Below, piece after piece: positions 1 to 12,184 of a DNA stretch of 64,000 nucleotides (within the stretch, counting starts at the first letter, position 1; each line of letters begins with the position of its first letter). The stretch is from positions 27,217,016 through 27,281,015 of the forward strand of contig NC_052475.1 of assembly GCF_009730915.1 (NCBI RefSeq), in the 5' to 3' direction. A model generated the notes under the pieces. That model was not told where the DNA came from. It saw nothing but the letters and a program-made list of their open reading frames with translations, and made no database searches. The position numbers and the translations under genes were made by a program. Source of the stretch: Dioscorea cayenensis subsp. rotundata. Lineage: Eukaryota > Streptophyta > Magnoliopsida > Dioscoreales > Dioscoreaceae.

Positions 1-1603
1 TCTTCACAACACCCTTCTCCTTCATCAACGTTCTTGTCTTTGCAGCTTTATCCCACTTGTTAGCCTTTGAATATATGTTGGCTAGAAGTATATAGTTTGC
101 ACAGTTTTCTGGCTCCAACTCTATAAGATGACACGCCACCTCTTCGGCTAGGCTCACATTACTATGAATATTGCAAGCACTAAGCAAAGTAGACCAAACC
201 ACAGGAGAAGGCTCCATTGGCATGCTCCGAATCAGTTCAAAAGCCTCATCCAAACGCCCTGCCTTACCAAACAAATCAACCATGCAACCATAATGCTCCA
301 TTTTCGGTGTTAATCCAAAATCTCTCATCATGATATCAAAATACTTCATCCCTGTCTCAACTAGCCCTACATGAGCACAAGCTTTCAAAAGACCGACGAA
401 GGTCACATCATTTGGCTTAATACCCGCACTTCTCATGGAATCAAAGACTTCGAATACTTCCTCGACTCTTCCATACATGGCTGATACCTCAATCATTGTG
501 GCACACAAGAACACATCTTTGTTTGTCGAAAGATCAAACACCTTGTGAGCATCATCAATGCTACCGCATTTCCCATACATGTTGATAAGTGCCGTGGTGA
601 CAAACACATCCATCTTGATTTTGTACCTTCTTATGTATCTGTGCATCCACTTGCCCAAATCCAATGCGCCCAAATGAGTGCAAGCCAGTAGCAGAGCAAC
701 AACAGTCATCCCATCAGCCCGGGCACCCTCACTCTGCATCATTCTGAACAAACTCAGCGCCTCATGAAACCGGCGGCTGTGCACACAACTAGTGATCATG
801 GCATTCCATGAAACTGAATCCCTACTCGGCATTACATCAAACAGCTCTCTAGCAGCATCACAGTCACTCATCTTTGCATACCCGGAAATCATCGTGTTCC
901 ATGAGATAACATCTCTTTCAGGCATTTCATCAAACAAAATCCTCGCGCGATCAATATTGCCCATCTTACAGTGCATATCAATCAAGGTGTTCCAAGAGGA
1001 GATGTTCCTCTCAGGCATTTGGTCGAACAAGTCCTGGGCGTCATGAAACTGACCGCATTTGACTAGTCCAGTGATCATGGTGTTCCAGAGAACGACGTCG
1101 CGAGGGTGAGCGCGGTTGAAGAGCTGACGAGCATAGAATGGAAGGCCACAGGAGCAGTAGAAGTCGACGAGGGCAGTGACGATGGAGAGGGAGGAAGAAA
1201 GGCAGGTCTTGATGGCAAGGGAGTGAGCGTCAAGGCCAACAGGGATGTAGGTGAGGGCGGAGGCGGAGCGGAGGGCGAGGGGGAGTGAGAAGCGGTCGCA
1301 GGTGACGGAGCGGGAGCGCAAGAGGGCATAGGCGGAGAGGACATCGTGGTGGGCGCGAGAGCGGTAGAGAGTGCGGAGCAGTGCGTTGTAGGGGAAGGGA
1401 GTGGTGGGGATGTAGGGGAGGGAGAGGAAGAAGGCGAGAGCCGAGGAGGGGTCGGGATACGATAGGAGACGGTGGCCGATAGCCACATCGGTCCTAGCAC
1501 GGTCGAAGTTATGGGAGAGTCGCTGCAGCACTCGGACGCGCGCACAGCCATCGTGTTGCTGGGGAGGTATGAGCGGAGAAGGGTATGAGAGGGAGCTGGC
1601 CAT
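1..1603 (-). CDS. PLS-class pentatricopeptide repeat protein, E-type (3' end outside window)
   Basis: The frame is open without an intron from the ATG at 1603 to the window edge (534 codons), so the C terminus is missing. The N-terminal ~170 residues are Ala/Ser/Arg-rich. Then come tandem PPR motifs with typical cores such as VVLWNTMITG, ISSWNTLIDM, VISWNTMISGYAK and DVFVTTALINMYGKCGSIDDA. The last visible part (IELEPENCANYILLANIYSKA) is the E domain. Family knowledge: PLS-class PPR proteins act in mitochondria or plastids, mostly in site-specific C-to-U RNA editing, often together with a separate or fused DYW deaminase. Whether a DYW domain follows cannot be seen. The ATG was chosen because it is the most upstream in-frame one and is followed by a plausible targeting peptide. 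GC content is much higher in the 5' third than in the rest. The RNA target is unknown. Confidence 0.9.
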   Translation of the reverse strand, partial: MASSLSYPSPLIPPQQHDGCARVRVLQRLSHNFDRARTDVAIGHRLLSYPDPSSALAFFLSLPYIPTTPFPYNALLRTLYRSRAHHDVLSAYALLRSRSVTCDRFSLPLALRSASALTYIPVGLDAHSLAIKTCLSSSLSIVTALVDFYCSCGLPFYARQLFNRAHPRDVVLWNTMITGLVKCGQFHDAQDLFDQMPERNISSWNTLIDMHCKMGNIDRARILFDEMPERDVISWNTMISGYAKMSDCDAARELFDVMPSRDSVSWNAMITSCVHSRRFHEALSLFRMMQSEGARADGMTVVALLLACTHLGALDLGKWMHRYIRRYKIKMDVFVTTALINMYGKCGSIDDAHKVFDLSTNKDVFLCATMIEVSAMYGRVEEVFEVFDSMRSAGIKPNDVTFVGLLKACAHVGLVETGMKYFDIMMRDFGLTPKMEHYGCMVDLFGKAGRLDEAFELIRSMPMEPSPVVWSTLLSACNIHSNVSLAEEVACHLIELEPENCANYILLANIYSKANKWDKAAKTRTLMKEKGVVK

Positions 1604-1939
1604 TCAAGTTAGGATGGACCAGCTTGGAGAATGGTCACACTGATATTTATTTAGTTGTTTGATTACCCAATAGGGTCAATGGGCTAATAATGCCAGTCGA
1701 TGCCACTTTTTAACTTAGGAAATAGACTTCAGAACAATAATTAAAATCCTGATTGAAAAAGAAGGTAAAAGCACGAGAGTGATAATAACCAAACAGTACA
1801 ATCCTCAGAACAATGATTTTGAACACAACTGGTAGCAAATAGAAAGACAAGCCAAAACTTTGGAGAAAGGCAAAAAAAGTTCACTCGAAGAGGTTCTAGT
1901 GGAGGCAGGCAGGCGATTTTGTATATAGAGTTTGAAAGC
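1604..1939. other. Short spacer: RPL7a 3' UTR and PPR promoter
   Basis: Only 336 bp separate the RPL7a stop from the PPR start, and both genes point left. The PPR promoter and leader must therefore lie in or overlap the RPL7a 3' UTR. No clear TATA box for the PPR gene was seen, which is usual for PPR genes. Confidence 0.6.
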
Positions 1940-4444
<2,505 letters not shown>

Positions 4445-4545
4445 CGAAGGAGACCTACTGGTCAGGGTTTTGGATGAAGACGGCGCCAAAAAAACCCTAG
4501 GCGTGAACCAGCATCACTCGCAACAAGATGACGACACTTTATATA
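4445..4545 (-). promoter_or_regulatory. RPL7a core promoter: TATA box and telo-box-like motifs
   Basis: Read on the minus strand, TATATAAA lies at 4545-4538, about 95 bp before the ATG. AAACCCT-type motifs lie at about 4461-4470 (minus strand) and 4488-4499 (plus strand). Family knowledge: telo boxes near the start site are typical of plant ribosomal protein genes. Assignment of function is inference. Confidence 0.6.
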
Positions 4546-5003
4546 TCCCTTTCGAGGGTACTTTAGTAATTACATAATACCACAAATGATGCACGCCGTT
4601 GGATGGGATCGTCGTTGATAGAAAAGCTCCTCGCTTTCCCATATTTACACAAAATCTCCTCGTATATTTTTGCTTATTATATTTTACTTTTAAAAATAAA
4701 AAGCTGACGGAGTTTATAAAACAAAATCATATGCATTTCATTTTCTCCATTCTCAAATAAAAAAAATCTATAATTTATTATCACTTTTAAAAAAAAAAAA
4801 TTACTTATAATGCACCAGCTAAATAACCCAAAAGAATTTTAAAAATCACAAATTTATTTGAACATGGAAAAGAGCTTTCACAGCCAAATGCAGGGAAAAA
4901 ACAGAAGTAAAGAATACAGGAAAATGCTCAAAAATACACCGTCTGATGGATCCTAAAGACATCCAACGGCTGTCGTGAGCCAAAAGGATTCTCCCTATAT
5001 ATA
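4546..5003. other. Intergenic spacer between RPL7a promoter and BAG gene end
   Basis: AT-rich, with A-runs near 4760-4800. It holds the 3' UTR of the BAG gene on its right side and upstream promoter sequence of RPL7a on its left. No other gene was seen. Confidence 0.5.
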
Positions 5004-6416
5004 TCAACACCGATGCTTCATCTTCTTCTTCTTGCGGGCTGCTTCCATGCGCTGCACGGTGCGCTCGAGGTTCTCGACGCGCTGAGCTAGCCCGCCCATC
5101 ATCATGCACTGCTGCGCGCTTCGCTCGCAGAGCTTCGCCACCAGCTCCCTCAACTTCTCGCTCTCCGCTGCAACCCTGTCCATCACCTCCTTCATCGCCT
5201 CACCTTCCAATCCCGAGCTTCTGGTCTTCTCCTCCATCGTTCCACTTGCTTCAAAGGTTTCCCAGCAGCAATTGTTGATTTCGGCCTTTTGAGCCGATTT
5301 CACTGTTTCTATAGTTTTATCAATCGGATCCTCGGTGATATCACGGATTTCTGTGGCTTTCTCCTCTGGCTCTGGTGTTCGGGTTTCCTCCATTGATTCT
5401 CCGCTGAGATCTTTGATTCCAGAAGCATTTTCTATAGGGTTCGAGTTGGTGTTCGTTGATCCTTCTTTGAGATGGCGTTCTTCTAGGATTTCCTGTTCCC
5501 CTCCTTGCTTCATCTCAGCGATGTCTTCGACTTCAGGAGTTCCCTCACATCCTTCACCGCCCTGTCGAGCCGATTCCGTTGTTTCTATGGTTTCAACCAA
5601 TCGATCCTCGGTGATATCACCGATCTCTGTAGTTTTCTCCTCTAGCTCTGGGCTTGACATGTCCTTCAATGGTTCTTCGCTGATATCTTTGATTCCAGAA
5701 GTTTCTTCGGTGAGATTCGAGTTGGCGTTCGTGGTTTCTTCTTTGAGATCACCTTCTCCTAGGATTTCAGGCTCCTCTCCTTGCTTCATCTCAGTGATGT
5801 CGTTGATTTCAGGGGCTTCCTCCATTGGACCAACCTCCAAACCCTCAGATCCTTCATGAATAGCATCCGTAGCCATGGATTCTCGATCTGGAGTTCCTAG
5901 AGTTACCCCGTCCTCTCCGTTTCCCGTCTCCATCGATCCCGCCATCGAATCAACGGCTTCCTGAAGCGCGATCACTCGCCGGATCATCCGCTTCCGATAG
6001 TCCCTGACTCCCCGAACGGAATCCAATCGGAAAAGCAACCGCATCAACATCTCATTCAATCTCAACCGTTCCTTCTCATCTCTACGTACCAGATCCTGCG
6101 CCGCTTCAATCCTCCGCCGGATTTCCTCCACCTCGGCCTCAATTTTCTTCACTGCCCTCAGGTTCTTTCTCACCAAAAACCCTCTTGTTATCCTTTGCAT
6201 TCTCAACACAGCCGCCAATCTCTCGGCCTCCGGATCTCGAACAGGCTTTGGCCGGGGTTCGCGGATCGGTGTGTCATCAGAATTCATGAAATGGACGGGG
6301 ACGGAGATGATCTTAGGCTTGGTGGGTTGTGGTCGGGGTTGAGGGCGAGGGTGGTAGTAGGAATAGTGGGATGGGATGTTCCATGGATTGCTTCTTCTGA
6401 AGAATTGTCTCTCCAT
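5004..6416 (-). CDS. BAG-family co-chaperone with IQ motif
   Basis: A single exon encodes 470 aa. Order of parts: basic/proline-rich N terminus (1-60); IQ calmodulin-binding motif MQRITRGFLVR at 73-83, with Met in place of the usual Ile; BAG three-helix domain at about 90-158; long acidic Glu/Thr-rich spacer (165-400) built of two related repeats; C-terminal coiled coil (about 405-462) and basic end KKKKMKHRC. The IQ+BAG arrangement is that of plant BAG5, 6 and 7. BAG domains bind the ATPase domain of Hsp70/Hsc70 and promote nucleotide exchange; the IQ motif binds calmodulin, often Ca2+-free. Arabidopsis members act in heat and unfolded-protein responses and in autophagy. It is shorter than AtBAG6 and carries no obvious organelle signal. 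The upstream region carries heat-shock elements. Which of BAG5-8 it matches cannot be fixed without alignment. Confidence 0.88.
   Translation of the reverse strand: MERQFFRRSNPWNIPSHYSYYHPRPQPRPQPTKPKIISVPVHFMNSDDTPIREPRPKPVRDPEAERLAAVLRMQRITRGFLVRKNLRAVKKIEAEVEEIRRRIEAAQDLVRRDEKERLRLNEMLMRLLFRLDSVRGVRDYRKRMIRRVIALQEAVDSMAGSMETGNGEDGVTLGTPDRESMATDAIHEGSEGLEVGPMEEAPEINDITEMKQGEEPEILGEGDLKEETTNANSNLTEETSGIKDISEEPLKDMSSPELEEKTTEIGDITEDRLVETIETTESARQGGEGCEGTPEVEDIAEMKQGGEQEILEERHLKEGSTNTNSNPIENASGIKDLSGESMEETRTPEPEEKATEIRDITEDPIDKTIETVKSAQKAEINNCCWETFEASGTMEEKTRSSGLEGEAMKEVMDRVAAESEKLRELVAKLCERSAQQCMMMGGLAQRVENLERTVQRMEAARKKKKMKHRC
5289..5807 (-). repeat. Two-copy coding repeat in the BAG protein spacer
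   Basis: Residues 204-285 and 296-376 are two copies of one acidic unit with a period of about 92 codons. Shared blocks include DITEMKQG/DIAEMKQG, the Ser-Gly-Ile-Lys-Asp core, and EIGDITED/EIRDITED. The likeness is clear at DNA level too (for example near 5320-5450 and 5595-5700), so this is an in-frame tandem duplication that has since diverged. Confidence 0.85.
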
Positions 6417-6501
6417 TGGCTTGCGATTTTTGAGGTTTCAAATGCTGACAAAGAGAATTGTTTGCTTGCTTTTGTGGTTTGAGATGAAGGATTGGAGGGG
6501 G

Positions 6502-6509
6502 CTTTATAT
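6502..6509 (-). promoter_or_regulatory. TATA box of the BAG gene
   Basis: The minus strand reads ATATAAAG here, about 86-93 bp before the ATG at 6416, giving a predicted 5' UTR of about 55-65 nt. It lies on the gene-proximal side of the heat-shock elements, as expected. Confidence 0.55.
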
Positions 6510-6590
6510 GAGGTTGGAGAAGAAGGCTCATGTTGTCTCTAGAACGTTGGAGATGTTTTGGTGGGAAGGATGGCGAAGAGATTTGGGTGT

Positions 6591-6720
6591 GTGAATGACT
6601 TCCTGAACTGTGTGGAAGCTTCTACAATAGAAGAGAAGTTTCTATAGATTCAGAGGTTTTTTTTTATCTTTTTGTGTGTGTGAATAACTTCTGGAACACT
6701 GCGGAAGCTTTCACAGACGT
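6591..6720 (-). promoter_or_regulatory. Heat-shock element cluster in a duplicated promoter segment
   Basis: Properly spaced HSE half-site pairs occur as GAAGCTTC (6615-6622), GAAGTTTC (6635-6642) and TTCTGGAA (6689-6696), all upstream of the BAG TATA box. The stretch from 6591 (GTGAATGACTTCCTGAACTG) is repeated with changes from 6680 (GTGAATAACTTCTGGAACAC), a period of about 89 bp. Binding by heat-shock factors is inferred from the motif only. Confidence 0.6.
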
Positions 6721-7413
6721 TTTTAAATATTTATTAGGGTGTTCTTTTGGAAAAAAAGGAAAAGTGAAGCTGAAGCAGCGGTTGGTGTTAAATTATTTAA
6801 ATGTTTATAAGACATCTATGAAAAAGAAAACTACTTGTTTACCTTTTATAATGGGCAATTGATTTTTAATTACATTTGTAATAATTGTCAAAAGGAAAAC
6901 TATTTTCATTTATTTATATAGCTCTGTATTAAAAATCAATTTTATATATTACTCATCCCTCCTTCGAAAGATTTCTTGGCTTTTTATAAGTTTTTCTTTT
7001 CAATCTATTTATTAAATGACAATCAAAGCGTTTTTTTTTTTAATAATAGATAAACCATTGAAAATAAAAACGTCTTAATTTCACTTTCACCCTTAATATA
7101 AAAATATACCATAAAAATTCAATAAAAATCTTCTAAACTTTTAAAATTCATTTTAAAAAGTTCTATAATAATATTTATAAAATATTTGTCAAATATCTAA
7201 AATACTTCATCAAAACATATAAAATACACACACACACAATTACACCAATAGAACTTTTTTTATGGAGTTTCTTAATTGATAAAGTCATAATAATTACATA
7301 CATCTCTTAACTGTTTGCACAACATGGTCACTAAACCGTCATTTCCTACTGCAATCTAGTGGAAGTTATTAAAAAATTCAATGCCACATACACTGTGCTT
7401 GTCACTCACGAGA
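6721..7413. other. AT-rich spacer
   Basis: Very AT-rich sequence between the BAG promoter and the stop codon of the amidohydrolase gene, with a short (CA)n run near 7226-7240. No coding potential or RNA gene was seen. Confidence 0.5.
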
Positions 7414-10400
7414 TCACAGAAAGTTCATTTTATTTGGAATTTTAATCCCGGCTCTCTTCAAGAGATCATTGGAAGCTTGCATAGCTAATGAGATAACTTC
7501 CCCCTGCTCGTCAGAAAAAAATAAATTAGTATCATATACCAAACATAGGACAATTGAAACATATTTTTAATGGAACAAGAGAAAAAAGGTTATGTACCTC
7601 ATCAAGATTCACAATCTTCCGATCCTTCATAATCCATTGGCCATTGCACATCACAGACTCAATGTTCTCTGTGCGCATGCAGTAAACAAGACTAGAGATG
7701 CTGCACATATAAAAGGTAATCATCAAATCAGGTTTTTCATAAAATTATTGTGATTTGCAAGTACATGAGATGTAAAACCCAGAATCTCAAATCTCCATTG
7801 CACGCACACTTTAACCACCTAAATGGAACAGAGTTGGGGTCCTATTATATATTCTAATCAATAACTCAAGATATTGTTTCCTCTCAAGAGGAGAGGCATA
7901 CCAATCATGCAAAGGAACCATGGACCATGAGAAAGGATTCACAATTATCATGTCTGCCTGCAACCAAAGAAGGACCAAGCCATGCAAAATCATGTCAGTT
8001 CAATACCCACAAAATGGAGAAAAGTTATAGCAAGAATATGATTGAACCTTCTTCCCAACTTCAAGAGAACCAATCTCATTGTCCCATAGCACTGATTTTG
8101 CACCATTTATAGTTGCCATCTTCAATACCACTTCAGCAGGAACAGCTGTAGGGTTGGTTGTTCCACTGATATAAGCTTCTCTTCCTTTGTTGATAAGTGA
8201 AGCTAGATACATCTCGTCGACTGTATTATATGCAAGATAGTAAGCAATCATATCACGTTAGGCTGAAAGAACAAAGGATATGGCTCTTCAGACGAACCAA
8301 TGCTCATTCTGTTATTTGAAGGCGCTCCATCTGTACCCAGTGAGACACAAACACCAGCATCGAGCATTTCCCTAACTGGCGCAAAGCCAAGCATCCGCAT
8401 TGCAGAAGCAGGACAATGAGAAACTTTGGTACCCGATTTTGACAAGAAACATATCTACCAACATTTAGAAAACCTTTAGTTTCTCAACATTCATAGATAG
8501 CCACCGTATAGTGAATATGCAGAATGGTAATAGCTACAAGTCTATGTGTAGCACTATATACATAAAATTCAAAAACAGAGAATGGGACCACAAAGTGAGA
8601 TTAAACATCCTGTATATTGGTGTAACAGGAGAAATGGAAGAGAGAGAATCTCACTGCTTTTCAAAAATACCAAAAACATCATCACTGTTTCAAAGTAGTT
8701 GGAGGGGAAGGATTTTTACAAACATGATAGAAGGTGTATTATTAGTAATCTAACTCAAGCATCAAGACAAAAATGTTTGTTATATAGTACAGTTCAAACC
8801 AATAAAGTTTATCCTCAGGACGAGTGTCCATACCTCTGCGTCATTCAACCAAACAGAATGTGCTGCCAGCAAGTTTTCCCTCAGAAGTCCAATTTTTTCC
8901 AAGTATGTAACTGTACCATGTTCGACTTTTCTAGTATTCATCACATGTTGAGTCTCATAAGGTATTTCTGCAACATGCTAGCAAGCACAAAATAAATTAT
9001 TACAAAATAAAAGAGCAATCCTTCTTAAAATGCCTTTCTTTGATCATTTAGTATATTACTTTCATACATCTTCTCAGTAATTTGGTAACACCAAGTTATG
9101 GTTTTGATATGCAGATCACAGAAAGTCAAATGTAAGGCAGAGTTCATAGTGCTCAAAAGAATATGATTGCTACCATATGTATGCCTGTCTTCAGTTCTTC
9201 TGCAGCATCTTTTGTTTTGAGCAGTAACTCATCAGTTGCATTCATTATTTGTCTTAAACCAAACCATATTCTGATGCGACCATCCGCCGTGTTATGATGT
9301 TTTCTGTGAAGTTCTTTCTGAGACTGCATGCAAGTTAATTAACCACCAGGTCATGCCAGTACAAGGAAAAAAGCATATGCAAGGAATGATAGGAACGATA
9401 GAAACTCAGAAACCTTGAGATGACCACTATTTGACCGTAAAACAAGAGACGATTGTTTCATGTTCAAAACTAGTGAATAATGAATTACAATCTATAAAGT
9501 TCTCACACTTAAATTTCTAATACAGAAGTCCTGTGAACCAATGATGCCCATGGAAAAAGAAAATTCTAAAATAGAACTCCTGCCCCTGTTAGCGAATATT
9601 ATGATAAAGTTCATCTCAATTCTCAACATACACAACATGATAATTTCTAATGCATTAACCCTAATCCACATTACACTTCGATCATGTAGCTTACAGATCT
9701 CAAAGCAACGTGTGTAGGTGAGATGGAGCTTTGCATAAAATTTTTTTTAGGAGGAGCTCATCTTGAGCTTTTTCAATATTCACCGAGTAGAACAACTACA
9801 GGTTTTTAGTCTGCAGCATATCAAGCTTTGCTTGAAACTAATCAAAGGCATTAATTGTGCTTGTATAAAATGTAAAATGAAACTGGCTATCCATTTCATC
9901 TTCTTGTAACAGTTGTATGATCTCATGCAATCAAACAATTAACATGATTGGCAGACATCATGCAGAATAGGAAGTCTAATTTATTACCTGAATGCAATAA
10001 TCAGTGGAGTGTGAGCGCCAATTCACAGGCAGGCCCTCGCCAGAATCCATGGTGGATTGTGTTAAACAAGCTCGGATGCCAAGCAACTCCACTGCTTTTG
10101 CCATCCCACCTACATGTTGCCCACCTGCTTCTGCAAAGCACGTCACCTGGAAGTCATACATACATCACCATCACTACACATTCATATGAAATATCAAAAC
10201 TGACAAATTCATCAGGTGTTTTGAGCCCTGTTTTTTGTAACTAGCCACGTTTGTAGCCCTCTTAACCACACACACACACACACACTGACAAATTCATCAG
10301 CAACAATAAAGAAGGAGGAGAAGAACTACAACTACCATCTGTGCAATCAAAGAGGGACTAAAATTCAGGGAGGAAGAAGCCATCTAGGCATCAAAAGAGG

Positions 10401-11126
10401 AGCTAAAAGATTAATAAACCAAACCCATGAATGCATCAAAGAAGAAAAAGAAGTCATCTGAGCATTCAAAGAGAAACTAAATTCTTATTCTGATATCAAA
10501 CTAAGATATTCATCATCAACATCACCAAGAGCACTATCCATGCATTGAAAAATAAAAAATTAATTGCTTATAAAACGAAAGCCACGCACTCAAGCATGAT
10601 TATCAAATGCATTTTCAAAGAGGAACCAAATTCTCATAAAACGGAACCCATAAACTCACGCCGGAGCGGATGAGCTCAATGCCACAGAGCAACGTGGACA
10701 CGTACGAGTCCTTCTCCATCATGCTCGCCTCGTACGGCCATATGCGCTCGTGCAACCACGTCATTAGGTCAACATCATCGGCGATCCCTCTCCCAAGCTG
10801 CTGCGAAGTGTGCACATGCGTGTTGACGAACCCTAAACCCCCGAATCGATCAGCAAACGAGATTCAAACCAGATTAAAGGGGAGAGGGGGAGAAGTGAAG
10901 GACCTGGGAGGAGGATACGGCGGCAAAGGTCAATGGAGCCATCAGCGAGATGGGAGAAGTCACGGAGGATGTCATCGGAGTGACCGATGGAGTGAATGCG
11001 ATCGCCGGAGACGACGATGGCGCCGTTCCGGAAGACACGGGAGTGGGGATCCATGGTGACGATGACTCCATTGTAGAGTATAAGGGGAGTGGAGATGGAG
11101 GAAGAGCTCGGCGGGGGCGCTGCCAT
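7414..11126 (-). CDS. Amidohydrolase of the MTA/SAH deaminase (TRZ/ATZ) type
   Basis: Ten GT-AG exons (11126-10904, 10832-10660, 10146-9988, 9323-9174, 8977-8834, 8454-8298, 8220-8048, 7957-7902, 7700-7598, 7503-7414) give 1428 nt, 475 aa. Metal-site motifs of the amidohydrolase superfamily are all present: NTHVHTSQQ (His80, His82), GIHMHVAE (His234/His236), SHCPAS (His296) and [10 protein letters not shown] (Asp325). The composite beta-sandwich is formed by the N-terminal strand region ([12 protein letters not shown]) and the C-terminal ADMIIVNP region. The closest named family is 5'-methylthioadenosine/S-adenosylhomocysteine deaminase (MtaD), with guanine deaminase and triazine hydrolases as relatives. 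Plants normally handle MTA and SAH by nucleosidase and hydrolase, so the plant substrate is not established; likely cytosolic. The start at 11126 is preferred because an out-of-frame ATG at 11173 lies too close to the TATA box to be in the mRNA. Confidence 0.9.
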
Positions 11127-11184
11127 GGCAGCGTTGACGACGGGAAAGCGGTGCTCGGTTGCTCTTTGGCCATCGTTGTTCTGT

Positions 11185-11193
11185 CTTTATATA
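11185..11193 (-). promoter_or_regulatory. TATA box of the amidohydrolase gene
   Basis: The minus strand reads TATATAAAG, about 60 bp before the ATG at 11126. It sits inside a short AT repeat (11190-11212), so the exact box is uncertain. Confidence 0.5.
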
Positions 11194-12151
11194 ATAATAT
11201 ATATATATATATGTGTTTAGAAGGAGTGATATTACCTTTTAAACCCTTGTTTCAACTTTGAAGGAATTTTTCAATTTTTAACAATTTTATAGTCTCCGAA
11301 GTCCTCCGTCTCATTTTATTTACCATGGCTTTGTAGTTTGTATTGAAGCTAATTAGTTCAATTTTTTGTTTTGAATTTTTGAATTTTTGAATTTTTAAAT
11401 TGAGTTAATAACTACATGAAAAGCACCGTGGACCTATGTATAATTAATTTTTTTTTAAATAAAATAGTTCGTTTACTTAATTTTTTCTTATGGAATCACT
11501 TATGATGAAAATCATTATTTTCACAAGAAAAAAATTTGAGATTTTTAATAAAATTATTTATATATTTAGCTACATCCTAGTATTTGTTTGAATTTGTTAT
11601 GTTATAAATATTTAATGTGACTTATACATGATGATTCCATAAATTGCATATTGTGATTTATCCGTCTTAATTAATTAATAAATGCATTGCACGTTTTTAT
11701 AAAATATTCAATTTTCAGAAGACATTGAAATAAAAAAAAAATAATTTTTTCTTCAACTATTTGATGGAACTTATCATTTTACTAAAATTACGAGCAAATT
11801 ATGACATTATAAGAACCAAACTTGCGGTTTTTTAATCCCAAAAACTAACATACGCTGCCATCACTGCATTTTTTTTAGCATTTATTTGATGCTCCTGAAC
11901 ATGGAAAAATATTGCAACATGACTGAAAATGAGGAGATCAAAGTGTGACTTCAAGAATATCTAATAAACAAATAAACAAATATATATAATTTAATAATAT
12001 AAGAATTTTAAAAAAAATGTGGATAAGCAACTTTTAAGTTTGGAGCGCTTTAATCCCTCCATAGTGATATTAACTTATAAAAATAGCGTGCTTATTTATT
12101 AGCATTAATATTTTATTTCCCTCACAACTCAAAGATTAAAATTTTAATCGT

Positions 12152-12184
<33 letters not shown>

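Noticed and set aside
1075-1551. 158-codon Ser/Pro-rich frame on the minus strand
   Set aside because: Out-of-frame shadow in the GC-rich 5' part of the PPR gene.
5335-5859. 174-codon open frame on the plus strand inside the BAG gene
   Set aside because: It is antisense to the repeated acidic spacer; the repeat and codon bias of the real frame keep the opposite strand open.
11124-11173. Alternative amidohydrolase start at the ATG at 11173
   Set aside because: Different frame, lacks the conserved N-terminal strand, and lies only about 12 bp from the TATA box, so probably outside the mRNA.
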